DNA from: Bradyrhizobium australiense
GTDB lineage: Bacteria; Pseudomonadota; Alphaproteobacteria; Rhizobiales; Xanthobacteraceae
Assembly: GCF_013114825.1 (NCBI RefSeq)
Contig: NZ_JAAVLX010000013.1
Span: 98,034-162,033, forward strand
DNA length: 64,000 bases
Direction: 5' to 3'
Shown here: positions 43,661-51,958 of the stretch, one piece after another
Layout: each line of letters starts with the position of its first letter
How positions within the stretch are numbered: the stretch's first letter is position 1
The notes under the pieces: generated by a model
What the model saw: only the letters and a program-made list of their open reading frames with translations
What the model was told of the DNA's origin: nothing
Databases searched by the model: none
Position numbers and translations under genes: made by a program

Positions 43661-44845
43661 TTACGCCCCGACATTCTCCCCGAGATATTCGATCGCGGCT
43701 TCGGTTCCGCCCTTGCCGTGCGGGATGCCAAGCGCGTTGAGGCCGACCTCGACGACGCCGAGCGTGCCCAGGATCATTGGCGCATTGACATGGCCCATGT
43801 GGGCGATGCGAAAAGCCTGGCCGGAGAGGTCGCCGATCCCGGTGCCGAGCACCACGCCGCATTTCTCCTTGCAGTAGCGCTGCAGCGCCAGCGGATCGTG
43901 GCCGTTCATGGTTACCGTCGTCACGGTGTTGGACCGCTCATTGGCTTCCGCGATGTTGAAGCCGAGCACCTGGCCCTCGCTCCAGACTGCCACTGCGCGG
44001 CGCACCGCTTCGGCGAGCAGGCGGTGGCGCAGATACGCGTTTTCCAGCCCCTCGACATGCAGCATGTCAATTGCCTTGCGCAGCGCGAACAACAGATGCA
44101 CCGGCGCGGTGCCGGCATATTTGCGGTAATGCTCGCTGCCCTCGCGCTCGGTCCAGTCCCAATAAGGCGTCCGCAGGTTGGCCTTTTTATGCACCTCGCG
44201 GGCGCGGTCGTTTGCGGCGACGAAGCCTAAGCCCGGCGGTGTCATCAGGCCCTTCTGCGAGCCGCACATCGCGACGTCGATACCCCATTTGTCCATCTCG
44301 AACGGCATACAGCCGAGCGAAGCCACGGTATCGACCATGAACAGTGCCGGATGGCCCGTCGATTTGATCGCCTTGCCGATCGCTTCGATGTCGTTATAGG
44401 CGCCGGAAGCCGTATCGACCTGCACCGCGACGATCGCCTTTATGCTGTGATCGTTGTCCTGCTTCAGGCGCGCCTCGACCTCACTCGCGCGGATCGCGCG
44501 GCGCCAGTCGCCCTTGAGCACCTCGACCTCGGCGCCCATTGCCGCCGCAGCCTGGCCCCAGCCGATTGCAAAGCGCCCGCTTTCCAGGACCAGCACCTTG
44601 TCACCGCGCGACAGCACGTTGGAAAGCGTCGCCTCCCAGGCGCCGTGGCCGTTGGCGATGTAGATGTAGGATTTGCCCCGGGTGGCGAACAATTTCGAGA
44701 GATCGGCGAGCAGGCTTTCGGTCAGTTGCACCATCTGATCGGAATAGATGTCGAGTGCCGGGCGGTGCATTGCCTGCAGCACTTCGTCGGGCATGGTGGT
44801 GGGTCCCGGGATGGCCAGAAATTCCCGGCCCGCGCGAACGGTCAT
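43661..44845 (-). CDS. Class V PLP aminotransferase (serine/alanine-glyoxylate type)
   Basis: A 394-residue aminotransferase of the SgaA/PhnW group. It begins MTVRAGREFLAIPGPTTMPDEVL; the PLP lysine is in MCGSQKGLMTPPGLGF near residue 197, with MVDTVASLG upstream for ring binding. These enzymes transfer amino groups between serine, alanine, 2-AEP or similar donors and glyoxylate or pyruvate. ATG 44845 follows aagga. It lies upstream of the ABC operon on the same strand, 200 bp away, hinting that the transporter imports an amine the enzyme uses. Confidence 0.88.
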   Translation of the reverse strand: MTVRAGREFLAIPGPTTMPDEVLQAMHRPALDIYSDQMVQLTESLLADLSKLFATRGKSYIYIANGHGAWEATLSNVLSRGDKVLVLESGRFAIGWGQAAAAMGAEVEVLKGDWRRAIRASEVEARLKQDNDHSIKAIVAVQVDTASGAYNDIEAIGKAIKSTGHPALFMVDTVASLGCMPFEMDKWGIDVAMCGSQKGLMTPPGLGFVAANDRAREVHKKANLRTPYWDWTEREGSEHYRKYAGTAPVHLLFALRKAIDMLHVEGLENAYLRHRLLAEAVRRAVAVWSEGQVLGFNIAEANERSNTVTTVTMNGHDPLALQRYCKEKCGVVLGTGIGDLSGQAFRIAHMGHVNAPMILGTLGVVEVGLNALGIPHGKGGTEAAIEYLGENVGA

Positions 44846-44921
44846 TTGTTGGTTTTCCTTATGGGCAGATAGGCGAATTCGAAGCGTTGGAGATCTGGCG
44901 ACACAATATTGGATCCCAGCT

Positions 44922-44990
44922 GTCATTGCGAGCGCAGCGAAGCAATCCAGAGTCGCAAAAAGATCAAATTGCTCTGATTGCTCCGCGCCC
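44922..44990. repeat. Partial copy of the cgtcattgcgagcg repeat
   Basis: gtcattgcgagcgcagcgaagcaatcc matches the left arm at 2175 in parts; the right arm is degenerate (attgctccgcgccc). It lies upstream of the aminotransferase gene. Confidence 0.55.
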
Positions 44991-45007
44991 TTCCATGATC
45001 GACTAGG

Positions 45008-45820
45008 TCACTTCCCCATCGCATTCGCGATCGCGCGCCAGATCTGATCCTTCAATTCGGTCGCCGGCGGGCTCGGGATCGTGACCGCAGGCCCTTCGCG
45101 CTTCCGGCAGGCCTCGACCAGCCGCAGCACCCAGATTTCGCCGTCGGTGTAATAGAGGTCGCCGCCGCCATTGCGGCCCGCGATCGTCGGCCCAACGCCG
45201 GTGACCTGGTATTTCGCATCCACCATGCCGGCATTTTCCAGGTCAGTCGCAAGCAGCGCGCGCTCGGCGTCGAGATCGGGCGAGATGTGGTGCGTGACCG
45301 CGACGGTGTATCGGCTGACCCCGACGCCGCGATCTTCCGTCGCCGCGCCCAGCCAGACCGGGCGCTTCTCCGCGCCGCTTTCCAGCACCTTCCAGTAACG
45401 CACATGGTTGCGGCGATCGGCGCTGCTCCCGATCGGCCTTTCAAAGGCGAGATCCTCGCGGCGGCCGAGATAATACAGATTGCTCACCGGCGCGTCCTTG
45501 TACGGCCTGTCGAGCAGCACGCTGCCGATGATCTCGATCGAGGATTTCAGCGTGATCCGGTCGGCCGGATACCACCCCGCAGCATGCATCGCGCAGACCA
45601 CGTCGCGCTGGTCTCCGATCAGCCCGACATTCATGGGATCGCCGGGAATGCCCTGCGCGGTGCGCGTCACCATCGGCATGCTGGTCAGCCCGCGCTGATG
45701 CTCGTAATGCGTCCAGAACCCAGGCAGCACCAAATAGGCGAGCAGTCCGTAACTGCCGAGGATGAGAAGCGTGAGCAACAAAACGCGGTTCAGTCGCGAA
45801 TGATCTCGAACCTTGGCCAC
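45008..45820 (-). CDS. LssY C-terminal-domain membrane protein
   Basis: A 270-residue protein with one N-terminal membrane segment (LLLTLLILGSYGLLAYLVLP) and the LssY_C domain: MHAAGWYPADRITLKSSIEI, SNLYYLGRREDLAFERPIGSS and HVRYWKVLE (in parts). The function of the domain is unknown; it is found on membrane-associated phosphatases and SNARE-like proteins. I chose GTG 45820 (MAKVRDHSRLN). The in-frame extension to 45976 is translated from palindromic repeat DNA and is probably not part of the protein. Confidence 0.78.
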   Translation of the reverse strand: MAKVRDHSRLNRVLLLTLLILGSYGLLAYLVLPGFWTHYEHQRGLTSMPMVTRTAQGIPGDPMNVGLIGDQRDVVCAMHAAGWYPADRITLKSSIEIIGSVLLDRPYKDAPVSNLYYLGRREDLAFERPIGSSADRRNHVRYWKVLESGAEKRPVWLGAATEDRGVGVSRYTVAVTHHISPDLDAERALLATDLENAGMVDAKYQVTGVGPTIAGRNGGGDLYYTDGEIWVLRLVEACRKREGPAVTIPSPPATELKDQIWRAIANAMGK

Positions 45821-45875
45821 GTCTCTGAGCTCTCGCCGCTTCCGTTGTGGAGGTAGGATACTCGATAGTGCGGGG

Positions 45876-45972
45876 CCTTCATCCTTCGATGACGGCGCTT
45901 CGCGCTTCCTCAGGATGAGGTTTGAGACCCTCATGGTGAGGAGGCGCGCCAGCGCCGTCTCGAACCATGAGG
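45876..45972. repeat. Palindromic repeat, family R, copy 2
   Basis: ccttcatccttcgatgacgg, tcctcaggatgagg, ccctcatggtgaggagg and gccgtctcgaaccatgagg make nested inverted pairs. It matches the element at 41184-41286. Confidence 0.75.
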
Positions 45973-45985
45973 CCACGGAATGTCG

Positions 45986-46717
45986 CTACCGCCGCGTCTC
46001 GCGACAACCGGCGGCTTCGGCCTCCTCAACCGAGCAGAACCAGCGTGTGCCCTTTGATATCTTCATCTCGATCTTCGCATACCAGCGGCTCGTCGGCTGG
46101 TGATAGATGCACTCGCCGGCGCGATTGACATTGCCCTTGATGGTACAGTCGGGCGAGGGCGCGACCGGTCCGGATGCCGAGGCCAGCAGCACCGCCCTGG
46201 CATTCTCCGGCGGCGTGACGGCGCCGAGAACGGCGGTTTTCTTGTTGCGGATGCGCCAATCCCACGGCGCGATGAACGCACCCTGCCACATCCCGGCCTT
46301 GGCCTCGCGCGCGGCCTTCTCGTCTGTCTCGTAATCGCGCGAAATGCGCGTCAGCGCCAGCGCCCAGCCGTTCGACACCAGCCATTTCTGGATGTCCTCA
46401 CCATCGGCCTCGCAGCGCGCCACCGTGCGGCCGCGGCGATCCGCCACGGCTCGGGTGTGACAGGTCCAGATCTTAGCCCCGAAGCGTTTGATCAGTTCGT
46501 CGCGCGCGGCGGCGCCGCAGGTCCAGCGCTCGCCCTTGGTGTTGAGGCAGAGCTGATCGACGGAAGGCGCGTCGATGCCGCCGAGGCGAATGCGGGTATT
46601 GCCGATCTGAAGCTGATCGCCCTCGCGGATTTTTGGAATGCCGGTGATGTCGGCCGCATGTGAGGTGACGGGCAGCAACGACAGCAAAAGGATGGAAATC
46701 AGCGTCCGTAGTTTCAT
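45986..46717 (-). CDS. Secreted SNase-like (thermonuclease) protein
   Basis: A 243-residue protein with a signal peptide (LISILLLSLLPVTSHAAD). The SNase-fold segment has GDQLQIGNTRIRLGGIDAPSVDQLC, then GRTVARCEADGEDIQKWLVSNGWALAL. The catalytic pattern of staphylococcal nuclease (RLxGIDAPE and a second Arg) is partly conserved: IRLGGIDAP is present but the following Glu is Ser. A C-terminal extension has paired cysteines (CTIKGN, CIYHQ, WFCSVEEAEAAGC). A secreted nuclease or nuclease-like protein is likely. Confidence 0.82.
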   Translation of the reverse strand: MKLRTLISILLLSLLPVTSHAADITGIPKIREGDQLQIGNTRIRLGGIDAPSVDQLCLNTKGERWTCGAAARDELIKRFGAKIWTCHTRAVADRRGRTVARCEADGEDIQKWLVSNGWALALTRISRDYETDEKAAREAKAGMWQGAFIAPWDWRIRNKKTAVLGAVTPPENARAVLLASASGPVAPSPDCTIKGNVNRAGECIYHQPTSRWYAKIEMKISKGTRWFCSVEEAEAAGCRETRR

Positions 46718-46844
46718 CGGCAATCCCGGTGGCGAAATGATGCGGATTGTGCGGACAATGGCGCCGGCTTGCCAGAGGAGGGGTGTCGCATCGCTTTCAA
46801 CTTCCCGTCATTGCAGGCAGTGGGAAGGCGTCCTGGCTCGTGCT

Positions 46845-46942
46845 GTCGTCACCCGCGAAGGTGGGTGAGCCAGTATTCCAGAGCAGGCGCGATCCGCAAA
46901 GGCCGCGGCGTATTGGATACCCCGCTTTTGCGGGGTGTGACG
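46845..46942. repeat. Palindromic repeat (gtcacccgcgaaggtgggtg type)
   Basis: gtcgtcacccgcgaaggtgg and attggataccccgcttttgc are the arm regions, with cagtattccagag and ccgcggcgtattgga inside. It fills the gap between two genes. Confidence 0.6.
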
Positions 46943-46949
46943 AGCAGCG

Positions 46950-48686
46950 TTAGTCGCGTCCACCCTTCGCCATCGCCCTCCGCGCCAATGCCAGCCCCAT
47001 CAACACGAACGCCGACGTCACCTCCGGCCCGCCGACCAGAATCCGCGTCGGCGTCTTCATCTTGTTCCACTCATAGGCCCGGTAGGGCCCGTGCCTGCCG
47101 CCTTCGCCGAGATGCTCGACGATGCAGGCGAGCGCCGGCGCGAACGTCGAGACGTCGGCGCCGAGATGCGCTAGTGCCACTAAGGCCAGCGCGGCGTCGA
47201 ACGGGTTCATCTCGCGCGCGATCAATTCGCCCTCGACATAGGCGAGCACCCTCTCACGGATTAACGCGAACGTGCCGTCCGGATCGATCGCCTGCCGTGC
47301 GGCCTCGGGCAATGCCATGAACGCGGCATGGCAGCGGCCGAAGTAGGCGCAGTAGAGTTCCGGCAGGTAATAGATATGCGAGCGCGGGTTCTTGAACGCG
47401 CCGCTTTCCGCCAGCCGCCGCTGGAAGCCCAGGATGCGATGCACCGTCTCCAGCCGCTGCGGCGTCTCCAGGACCTTCCAGCGCTTTAGATTACGGAAAG
47501 AGACTTCGAGAATATCGAGATTGAGCGTTGGGTCGAGGTCGTTGCCAAAGGGTCGCTCGCCGGCGAGATTGTCGATCCAGGTGACGACGCCGCCCTCGTA
47601 ATCGATATTGTCGTTCAAGGGCACCGTGACGCGCGGCTCGTTGGCGCCCTCGCGGACCTGATAGCCGCGATAGAAATCCAGTAACGGCTGGTCGAGGATC
47701 GGATCGGTCGAGCCGGCCTGGGTCGCGGCCGAGAACGAGCACGCCGTGGTGTCGCAGTCCGGCACGTAGATGCCAAAACCCAAATCCTGCTTGATCTGCG
47801 AGAAGAATTTTGAGAACCGCGGATGCGGCAGCGGCGCCAGCGCGGTGATCACGTTCACGGTGGCGCCGTCATGCGCTGGCACTTCCTCGGCCGAGGTCTT
47901 CAGGCAAAAATCCACCATCTCCGAGACCGCGCGCTTTGAGGCCGCGGCCTCGTCCGCAGACGCCAGCCCGGTCTCGACGTAACTCAGCAGCGCCTCGGTG
48001 AAGAAGGCGTCGTAATAGGCCGAGCGGTGGCGGATCTGCATCGGCTGCCACATCGGCTCAGCGACCCCTCGCCAGGGTGGATTGATCAGGGCGCGCGCCG
48101 GCGAATGCGCGATAAAAATCCGCGCCAGGCTGAACAGCAGCGTCGAGTTCTTGTAGCCGCGTGAGTTCAGCCCGGTCAGCGCCATCAGCATCTCGCGCCC
48201 GCCCATGTCGGCATCGCCGATCAGGTTGAAGGCGGCATAGGTTGGGACGAAGCCGTTTTTGGCGAATGAGCCCAGCAGATGCGCGCCGCAGCGGCGGATC
48301 ACCCGGTCGATCTCGGCATCATCGGGCGCCCGGCCCGGCGCTGCCACCGGCTTAGGGGCGGGGTGGCTCACCCCGATATCGGCCATCAGCTCGGCGATCG
48401 GCTGCCCCACCGCGGCCCAGTCCGGCTCAGCCTCATCGCGCGCCCTGCGCAGCGCCTCCTGCAACGCGCCGAGCCGCTTCTGGTCGCGCAAGGCCGGGTG
48501 CCCGGTCCGCCGGAGCAGCGGCCGCAGCGCCGGGTTGCCCAGCGCGGTCCGATAGAACTTGCCGAGATGGGGGTCGCCGCCGCGGTATTTCAACAGCACG
48601 GGGTCGCAGACGTCGTAGAGCGACGGGCCATCTTTCCGCGCGGTCAGCGCCCGAAATGCGGCGCCGGCAATGGTAGAAAAGCCCAT
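46950..48686 (-). CDS. Uncharacterised alpha/alpha-toroid-like protein with DxDTTA motif
   Basis: A 578-residue protein of unknown function, rich in alpha-helix with no signal peptide. Around residues 303-330 it reads YVPDCDTTACSFSAATQ, reminiscent of the DxDD(T)A motif of class II terpene cyclases and of repeat loops in alpha/alpha-toroid proteins. A second similar loop, GNDLDPTLNLDILEVSF, lies near residue 385. The N-terminal third has FVPTYAAFNLIGDADMGGREMLM. The alternation of long helices with glycine- and aspartate-rich loops supports a toroid. The catalytic role is not established. The start at 48686 is preceded by ggaaag. It stands alone on the minus strand. Confidence 0.75.
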   Translation of the reverse strand: MGFSTIAGAAFRALTARKDGPSLYDVCDPVLLKYRGGDPHLGKFYRTALGNPALRPLLRRTGHPALRDQKRLGALQEALRRARDEAEPDWAAVGQPIAELMADIGVSHPAPKPVAAPGRAPDDAEIDRVIRRCGAHLLGSFAKNGFVPTYAAFNLIGDADMGGREMLMALTGLNSRGYKNSTLLFSLARIFIAHSPARALINPPWRGVAEPMWQPMQIRHRSAYYDAFFTEALLSYVETGLASADEAAASKRAVSEMVDFCLKTSAEEVPAHDGATVNVITALAPLPHPRFSKFFSQIKQDLGFGIYVPDCDTTACSFSAATQAGSTDPILDQPLLDFYRGYQVREGANEPRVTVPLNDNIDYEGGVVTWIDNLAGERPFGNDLDPTLNLDILEVSFRNLKRWKVLETPQRLETVHRILGFQRRLAESGAFKNPRSHIYYLPELYCAYFGRCHAAFMALPEAARQAIDPDGTFALIRERVLAYVEGELIAREMNPFDAALALVALAHLGADVSTFAPALACIVEHLGEGGRHGPYRAYEWNKMKTPTRILVGGPEVTSAFVLMGLALARRAMAKGGRD

Positions 48687-49101
48687 TCAGTGTCTTTCCG
48701 CCGGAACGGTGAAGGGAGGGCCGCGTTGGAGCACGATCCGTAAAACTCCGGTAGTCCCGGGTTTTTGGAACGGGCTCGATGGGGAGTCCATGCAGCCACC
48801 GCCGGCCGGATGGGCCCGCAAGCCCTTGAAAACTAACCAAATCCAGCGAAGAATACAAATGTGATATAGATCACTTAGCTGGTATCACCGCCCCGCCATA
48901 GTCGGCGGCAATTGGCTCCATGCGTCAATTGAGGTTGTTCGGGAGGGCCCGACAGGCTAAAAGGCCGTTGTTGCGGTGCCGCAAATTGAGCGCAATTGGA
49001 CGGCACACACCCGGCAACCCCTTCAAACCCGAACGGTCCTGACGCGACTAACTGGCGCGGTCTTGTTTGGCGCTTTGGACAAACTTGGGAATGGAAACGC
49101 G
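48687..49101. other. Divergent intergenic region with a CRP-like site
   Basis: Apart from the site at 48860-48875 I see no gene or repeat. It must hold the promoters of the toroid-like and caspase-fold genes. Confidence 0.5.
48860..48875. promoter_or_regulatory. CRP-like site (one mismatch)
   Basis: TGTGATATAGATCACT matches TGTGA-N6-TCACA at nine of ten positions. It is 174 bp from the toroid-like gene start and 226 bp from the caspase-fold gene start. Confidence 0.5.
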
Positions 49102-49941
49102 ATGAACCTTGGTCAGCTCTGCATTTCCCGCCGCACCGTCACCATTGCGGTGGCGTTGGTCGGCCTGGTGTCGCTGGCGATCGGCGCCCATGCCGCGCTG
49201 AACAAGCGTTCGCTCGACGCCGCCAAGGCGATCGGCACCGAGCAGACCGGCTCGATCGGCACCTCCGCCAATCGCGTCGCGCTGGTGATCGGTAACGGCC
49301 ATTATCCGGACGCCGCCGCGCCGTTGTCCCAGCCGATCAACGACGCCCGCGGCCTCACCGCCGCGCTGCGGGCCAAGGGTTTTGATGTCGACGTGGTCGA
49401 GGACGCCACCAAGGACGACATGGCCCGCGCAGTCTCCCGCCTGAAAGACAAGGTCAAGCAGGACACGGTGGCGATGCTGTTCTTCGGCGGCTACGGCGTC
49501 CAGGTCGGCCGCGAGAGCTTTATGATTCCGGTCGACGCCGCGATCTGGAAGGAAGCCGATGTGCGCCGCGACGGCGTCAGCATTGAGCAGGTGCTTGATA
49601 CGATGACCGAGAAGGGCGCCAAGGCCAAGCTCGTCGTCGTCGACGCCTCTCGTCGCAACCCCTATGAGCGCCGCTTCCGCTCCTATTCGCACGGGCTGGC
49701 CCCGATCTCCGCGCCGGAGAACGCGCTGATCCTGACCTCGGCGACGCCGGGCAAGGTCGCCGACGACGGCAAGGGCCAGTACAGCGTGCTGGTCACCGAG
49801 CTGCTCAACAATCTGGACTCGCAAGTGGGCGCCGCCAGCGCCTTCAACAAGACCCGCATCTCCATCTCCCGCGCCTCCGACGGCGAGCAGGTGCCGCAGG
49901 TGTCGTCGTCGCTGCTGGAAGACGTCCACCTCGGCGGGTAA
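49102..49941 (+). CDS. Caspase-fold (C14-like) protein lacking the catalytic dyad
   Basis: A 279-residue protein with an N-terminal membrane anchor or signal (about residues 11-31, VTIAVALVGLVSLAIGAHAAL) and a caspase p20-like domain: NRVALVIGNGHYPDAAAPLSQPINDARGLTAALRAKGF (residues 57-94, in parts). The usual catalytic His motif SGHG is FFGGYGVQ (Tyr at about 131), and the catalytic Cys motif DACR is DASRRNPY (Ser at about 183). Both catalytic residues are thus replaced. ATG 49102 gives a good signal-anchor start. It is probably a non-proteolytic periplasmic adaptor. Confidence 0.85.
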   Translation: MNLGQLCISRRTVTIAVALVGLVSLAIGAHAALNKRSLDAAKAIGTEQTGSIGTSANRVALVIGNGHYPDAAAPLSQPINDARGLTAALRAKGFDVDVVEDATKDDMARAVSRLKDKVKQDTVAMLFFGGYGVQVGRESFMIPVDAAIWKEADVRRDGVSIEQVLDTMTEKGAKAKLVVVDASRRNPYERRFRSYSHGLAPISAPENALILTSATPGKVADDGKGQYSVLVTELLNNLDSQVGAASAFNKTRISISRASDGEQVPQVSSSLLEDVHLGG

Positions 49942-49972
49942 GGCGCGCCGAGCTCTCTCCCCCGTCGTCCCT

Positions 49973-50084
49973 GCGAACGCAGCGACCCATACGCCGCGGC
50001 CCGCGCAAATGGCACACGGGGAGACGGCTTTGCTTCTACGATTCAGCGCGGTGGTTATGGGCCCCTGCGTTCGCAGGGGCGACG
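49973..50084. repeat. Long palindromic repeat, family P, copy C
   Basis: The arms cgtcgtccctgcgaacgcag and ctgcgttcgcaggggcgacg; inner cgacccatacgccgcggc and ggtggttatgggcccc. It lies just outside the 3' end of the GIY-YIG gene. Confidence 0.9.
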
Positions 50085-50102
50085 GATAGTGTGGCGGCAG
50101 AC

Positions 50103-50367
50103 CGGCTCAAAACAATCAGATCACTAAGATCCCGCCACTCCAGATTTTCCCGCTCGATCAATTCGATCTTCCAATCCCGCTTCCAGCGCTTGAGCTGTCG
50201 GCCCGCTCGAATGCCTCCACATAAACCAAGCGGTAAACGCCGTAGGTTTTGACGAACGATGACCCCTCGCCATTGCGATGCTGCTCCATCCGTTTCGCCA
50301 GCGAGTTGGTCACCCCGATATAGAGCGTCCCATGACGCCGGCTCGCGAGGATGTAAACGTAATACAT
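50103..50367 (-). pseudogene. GIY-YIG nuclease (YhbQ-like), frameshifted
   Basis: It starts MYYVYILASRRHGTLYIGVT, with the paired tyrosines and SLAKRMEQHRNGEGSSF of small GIY-YIG nucleases of about 95 residues. After EAFERAD a deletion removes the segment that includes the catalytic glutamate region (typically AIxREKQ) and shifts the frame. The rest, LKRWKRDWKIELIERENLEW, lies in another frame. As annotated the first frame ends after 69 residues. It sits between family P repeats C and D. Confidence 0.8.
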
Positions 50368-50380
50368 GCGCGAAGCCCCT

Positions 50381-50497
50381 CGTCCCTGCGAACGCAGGGA
50401 CCCATACCGCGTGATCTATCGATAGGCCGCGGTGGCAGACACCTTAGCACGCAACGAAAGCCGGTGGTTATGGGCCCCTGCTTTCGCAGGGGCGACG
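50381..50497. repeat. Long palindromic repeat, family P, copy D
   Basis: The arms cgtccctgcgaacgcaggg and cccctgctttcgcaggggcg; inner acccatacc and ggtggttatgggc. It begins 14 bp before the GIY-YIG start codon (on that gene's upstream side). With copy C it brackets the gene. Confidence 0.9.
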
Positions 50498-50502
50498 GAC
50501 CC

Positions 50503-51393
50503 CTACTTCCCGTCCGCGCTCGCCGTCACCGCCCGCACCGGATCGCCCTCGCGCAAGAGCGCGCCGGCGCGCGCCACCACGATGTCGCCTTCCTGCACGC
50601 CCGAGGTGATCTCGACCTGGCCGGCCGACATCAGCCCGGTCTCCACCCGCCGCGTTTCGACGCGGGCGCGCCGCACCACCTGCACCACGGTGCCGGCGGA
50701 GCCGTAGAGAATCGCGGTCAGCGGCACCGCGACTCCGCAGCTCTGCCCGGTCTTGATCTGCGCGCGGCCTGAAGAATTGACGAGCAGCCGCCGGTTGGTG
50801 GTGACGCCGATGAACACCTGCGCGAGCTGGCTGTTCGGCTCCACCGTGGTCGACAGACGCCGCACCTTGCCGTCGACCTCGCCGGCGCCGATCACCTTGA
50901 TCCGTGCGGTCTGGTTCACCTGCAGTTTGGCGATATCGCGCGTCGGCACCATGCCGACCAGATCGAACTCGCCGCGCGCGATGATCGAGAACAGCGCTTC
51001 GCCCTTGGCTGATGCCATCGCGCCGACCGACGCCGTGGTGGCCGAGATCACCCCGCCCACCGGCGCCTGCACCGTGATCTGCCCGCCTTCCGGCAAACTC
51101 AGCTTCGCCAGCACCTGCCCCGCGGTGACGCTATCGCCAGCATCCACCATCACCTCGGCCACCTTCAGCCCCATCCGCTCGGGCCGCACCTGAGTCTCCT
51201 CGCGCGCAATGATGGTGCCGGACACCTCGACGATGTTGGCAAAGCAGGATTTCGCGGCCTTGAGCACGGTGACGGCGGCGCCTTTGGGCGCGGCGGGGTC
51301 GGTGTCGTCAGCGGCGAGGAGGGGGGAGGAGAGGGAGAAAAAGCCTGCCATGATGGCGGGGGCCAGCTTCGGCAATAGGAGGCGCGCGGTCAT
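50503..51393 (-). CDS. HlyD/RND-type periplasmic adaptor protein
   Basis: A 296-residue membrane-fusion protein with a signal peptide (LAPAIMAGFFSLSSPLLAAD). Lipoyl halves are QVRPERMGLKVAEVMVDAGDSVTAGQVLAKLSLP and VQAPVGGVISATTASVGAMA (in parts, residues 75-130). They are separated by a very short hairpin, so it lacks the long coiled coil of AcrA. The beta-barrel and membrane-proximal parts follow. It resembles the adaptor at 61469-62392 (shared ACFxxxVxVxGxI and SCGVAVPxTAI patterns) but has no pump gene next to it. Confidence 0.85.
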   Translation of the reverse strand: MTARLLLPKLAPAIMAGFFSLSSPLLAADDTDPAAPKGAAVTVLKAAKSCFANIVEVSGTIIAREETQVRPERMGLKVAEVMVDAGDSVTAGQVLAKLSLPEGGQITVQAPVGGVISATTASVGAMASAKGEALFSIIARGEFDLVGMVPTRDIAKLQVNQTARIKVIGAGEVDGKVRRLSTTVEPNSQLAQVFIGVTTNRRLLVNSSGRAQIKTGQSCGVAVPLTAILYGSAGTVVQVVRRARVETRRVETGLMSAGQVEITSGVQEGDIVVARAGALLREGDPVRAVTASADGK

Positions 51394-51555
51394 CAATATT
51401 CGTTCCCGGTTTTAGGACGCCATGGATATCAGAACGGCGGTCAACTCGCCAACCGGTCACGGGCTTCCGAAAAGCCCGGATTCGCCACAAGTTGATCATG
51501 AACGAAAACTGCCTTTCATCCGCAGGACAGAGTTGGTAGCAAGGTATGCGACAAA

Positions 51556-51700
51556 GTGAAGCCCGAGCCGATCAAGAAGCCGCCGGTCGACCTTGACGCG
51601 TTCTGGGCCCGGCTCGACGCCCTTGGCGCGCGATTTCCTGCCGGACCGCATTCCCGATGAGCCGCCGGCGGAGCCGGACCCGCGCGTGTTCTTCGAATGA
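51556..51700 (+). pseudogene. Unidentified gene remnant with acidic/proline-rich end
   Basis: One frame reads KPEPIKKPPVDLDAFWARLDAL and, after a frameshift, another reads RDFLPDRIPDEPPAEPDPRVFFE before TGA at 51700. It precedes a MazE-like start, so it may be the tail of an associated small gene. I cannot name it. Confidence 0.35.
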
Positions 51701-51755
51701 TCCGTCGGCAATCAAACCCACATGGCGCTCGCCGAAGGAAAGCCTGGAAAATGCC

Positions 51756-51815
51756 ATGCATGTTTTGAAATGGGGCGACAGCCTGGCCGTGAGGCTATGC
51801 GCAATCGCACGCGAG
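51756..51815 (+). pseudogene. MazE/AbrB-type antitoxin N-terminal remnant
   Basis: MHVLKWGDSLAVRL matches the start of swapped-hairpin antitoxins (MxVxKWGNSLAVRLP). The frame then loses similarity and no toxin gene follows. Confidence 0.5.
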
Positions 51816-51958
51816 ACCGCGGGTGCAGCGAGCACCCGGTCTTCCCTGCGCCCTCTGATTTTCATGGGGCGGAGAATAGGGCAAATCCTCGGGCGCAACG
51901 GTGCTGCGGGAGGATTTCTGCTGTTTGAAATGTGAAGCGAGCGTGCGGCACATTCGCT

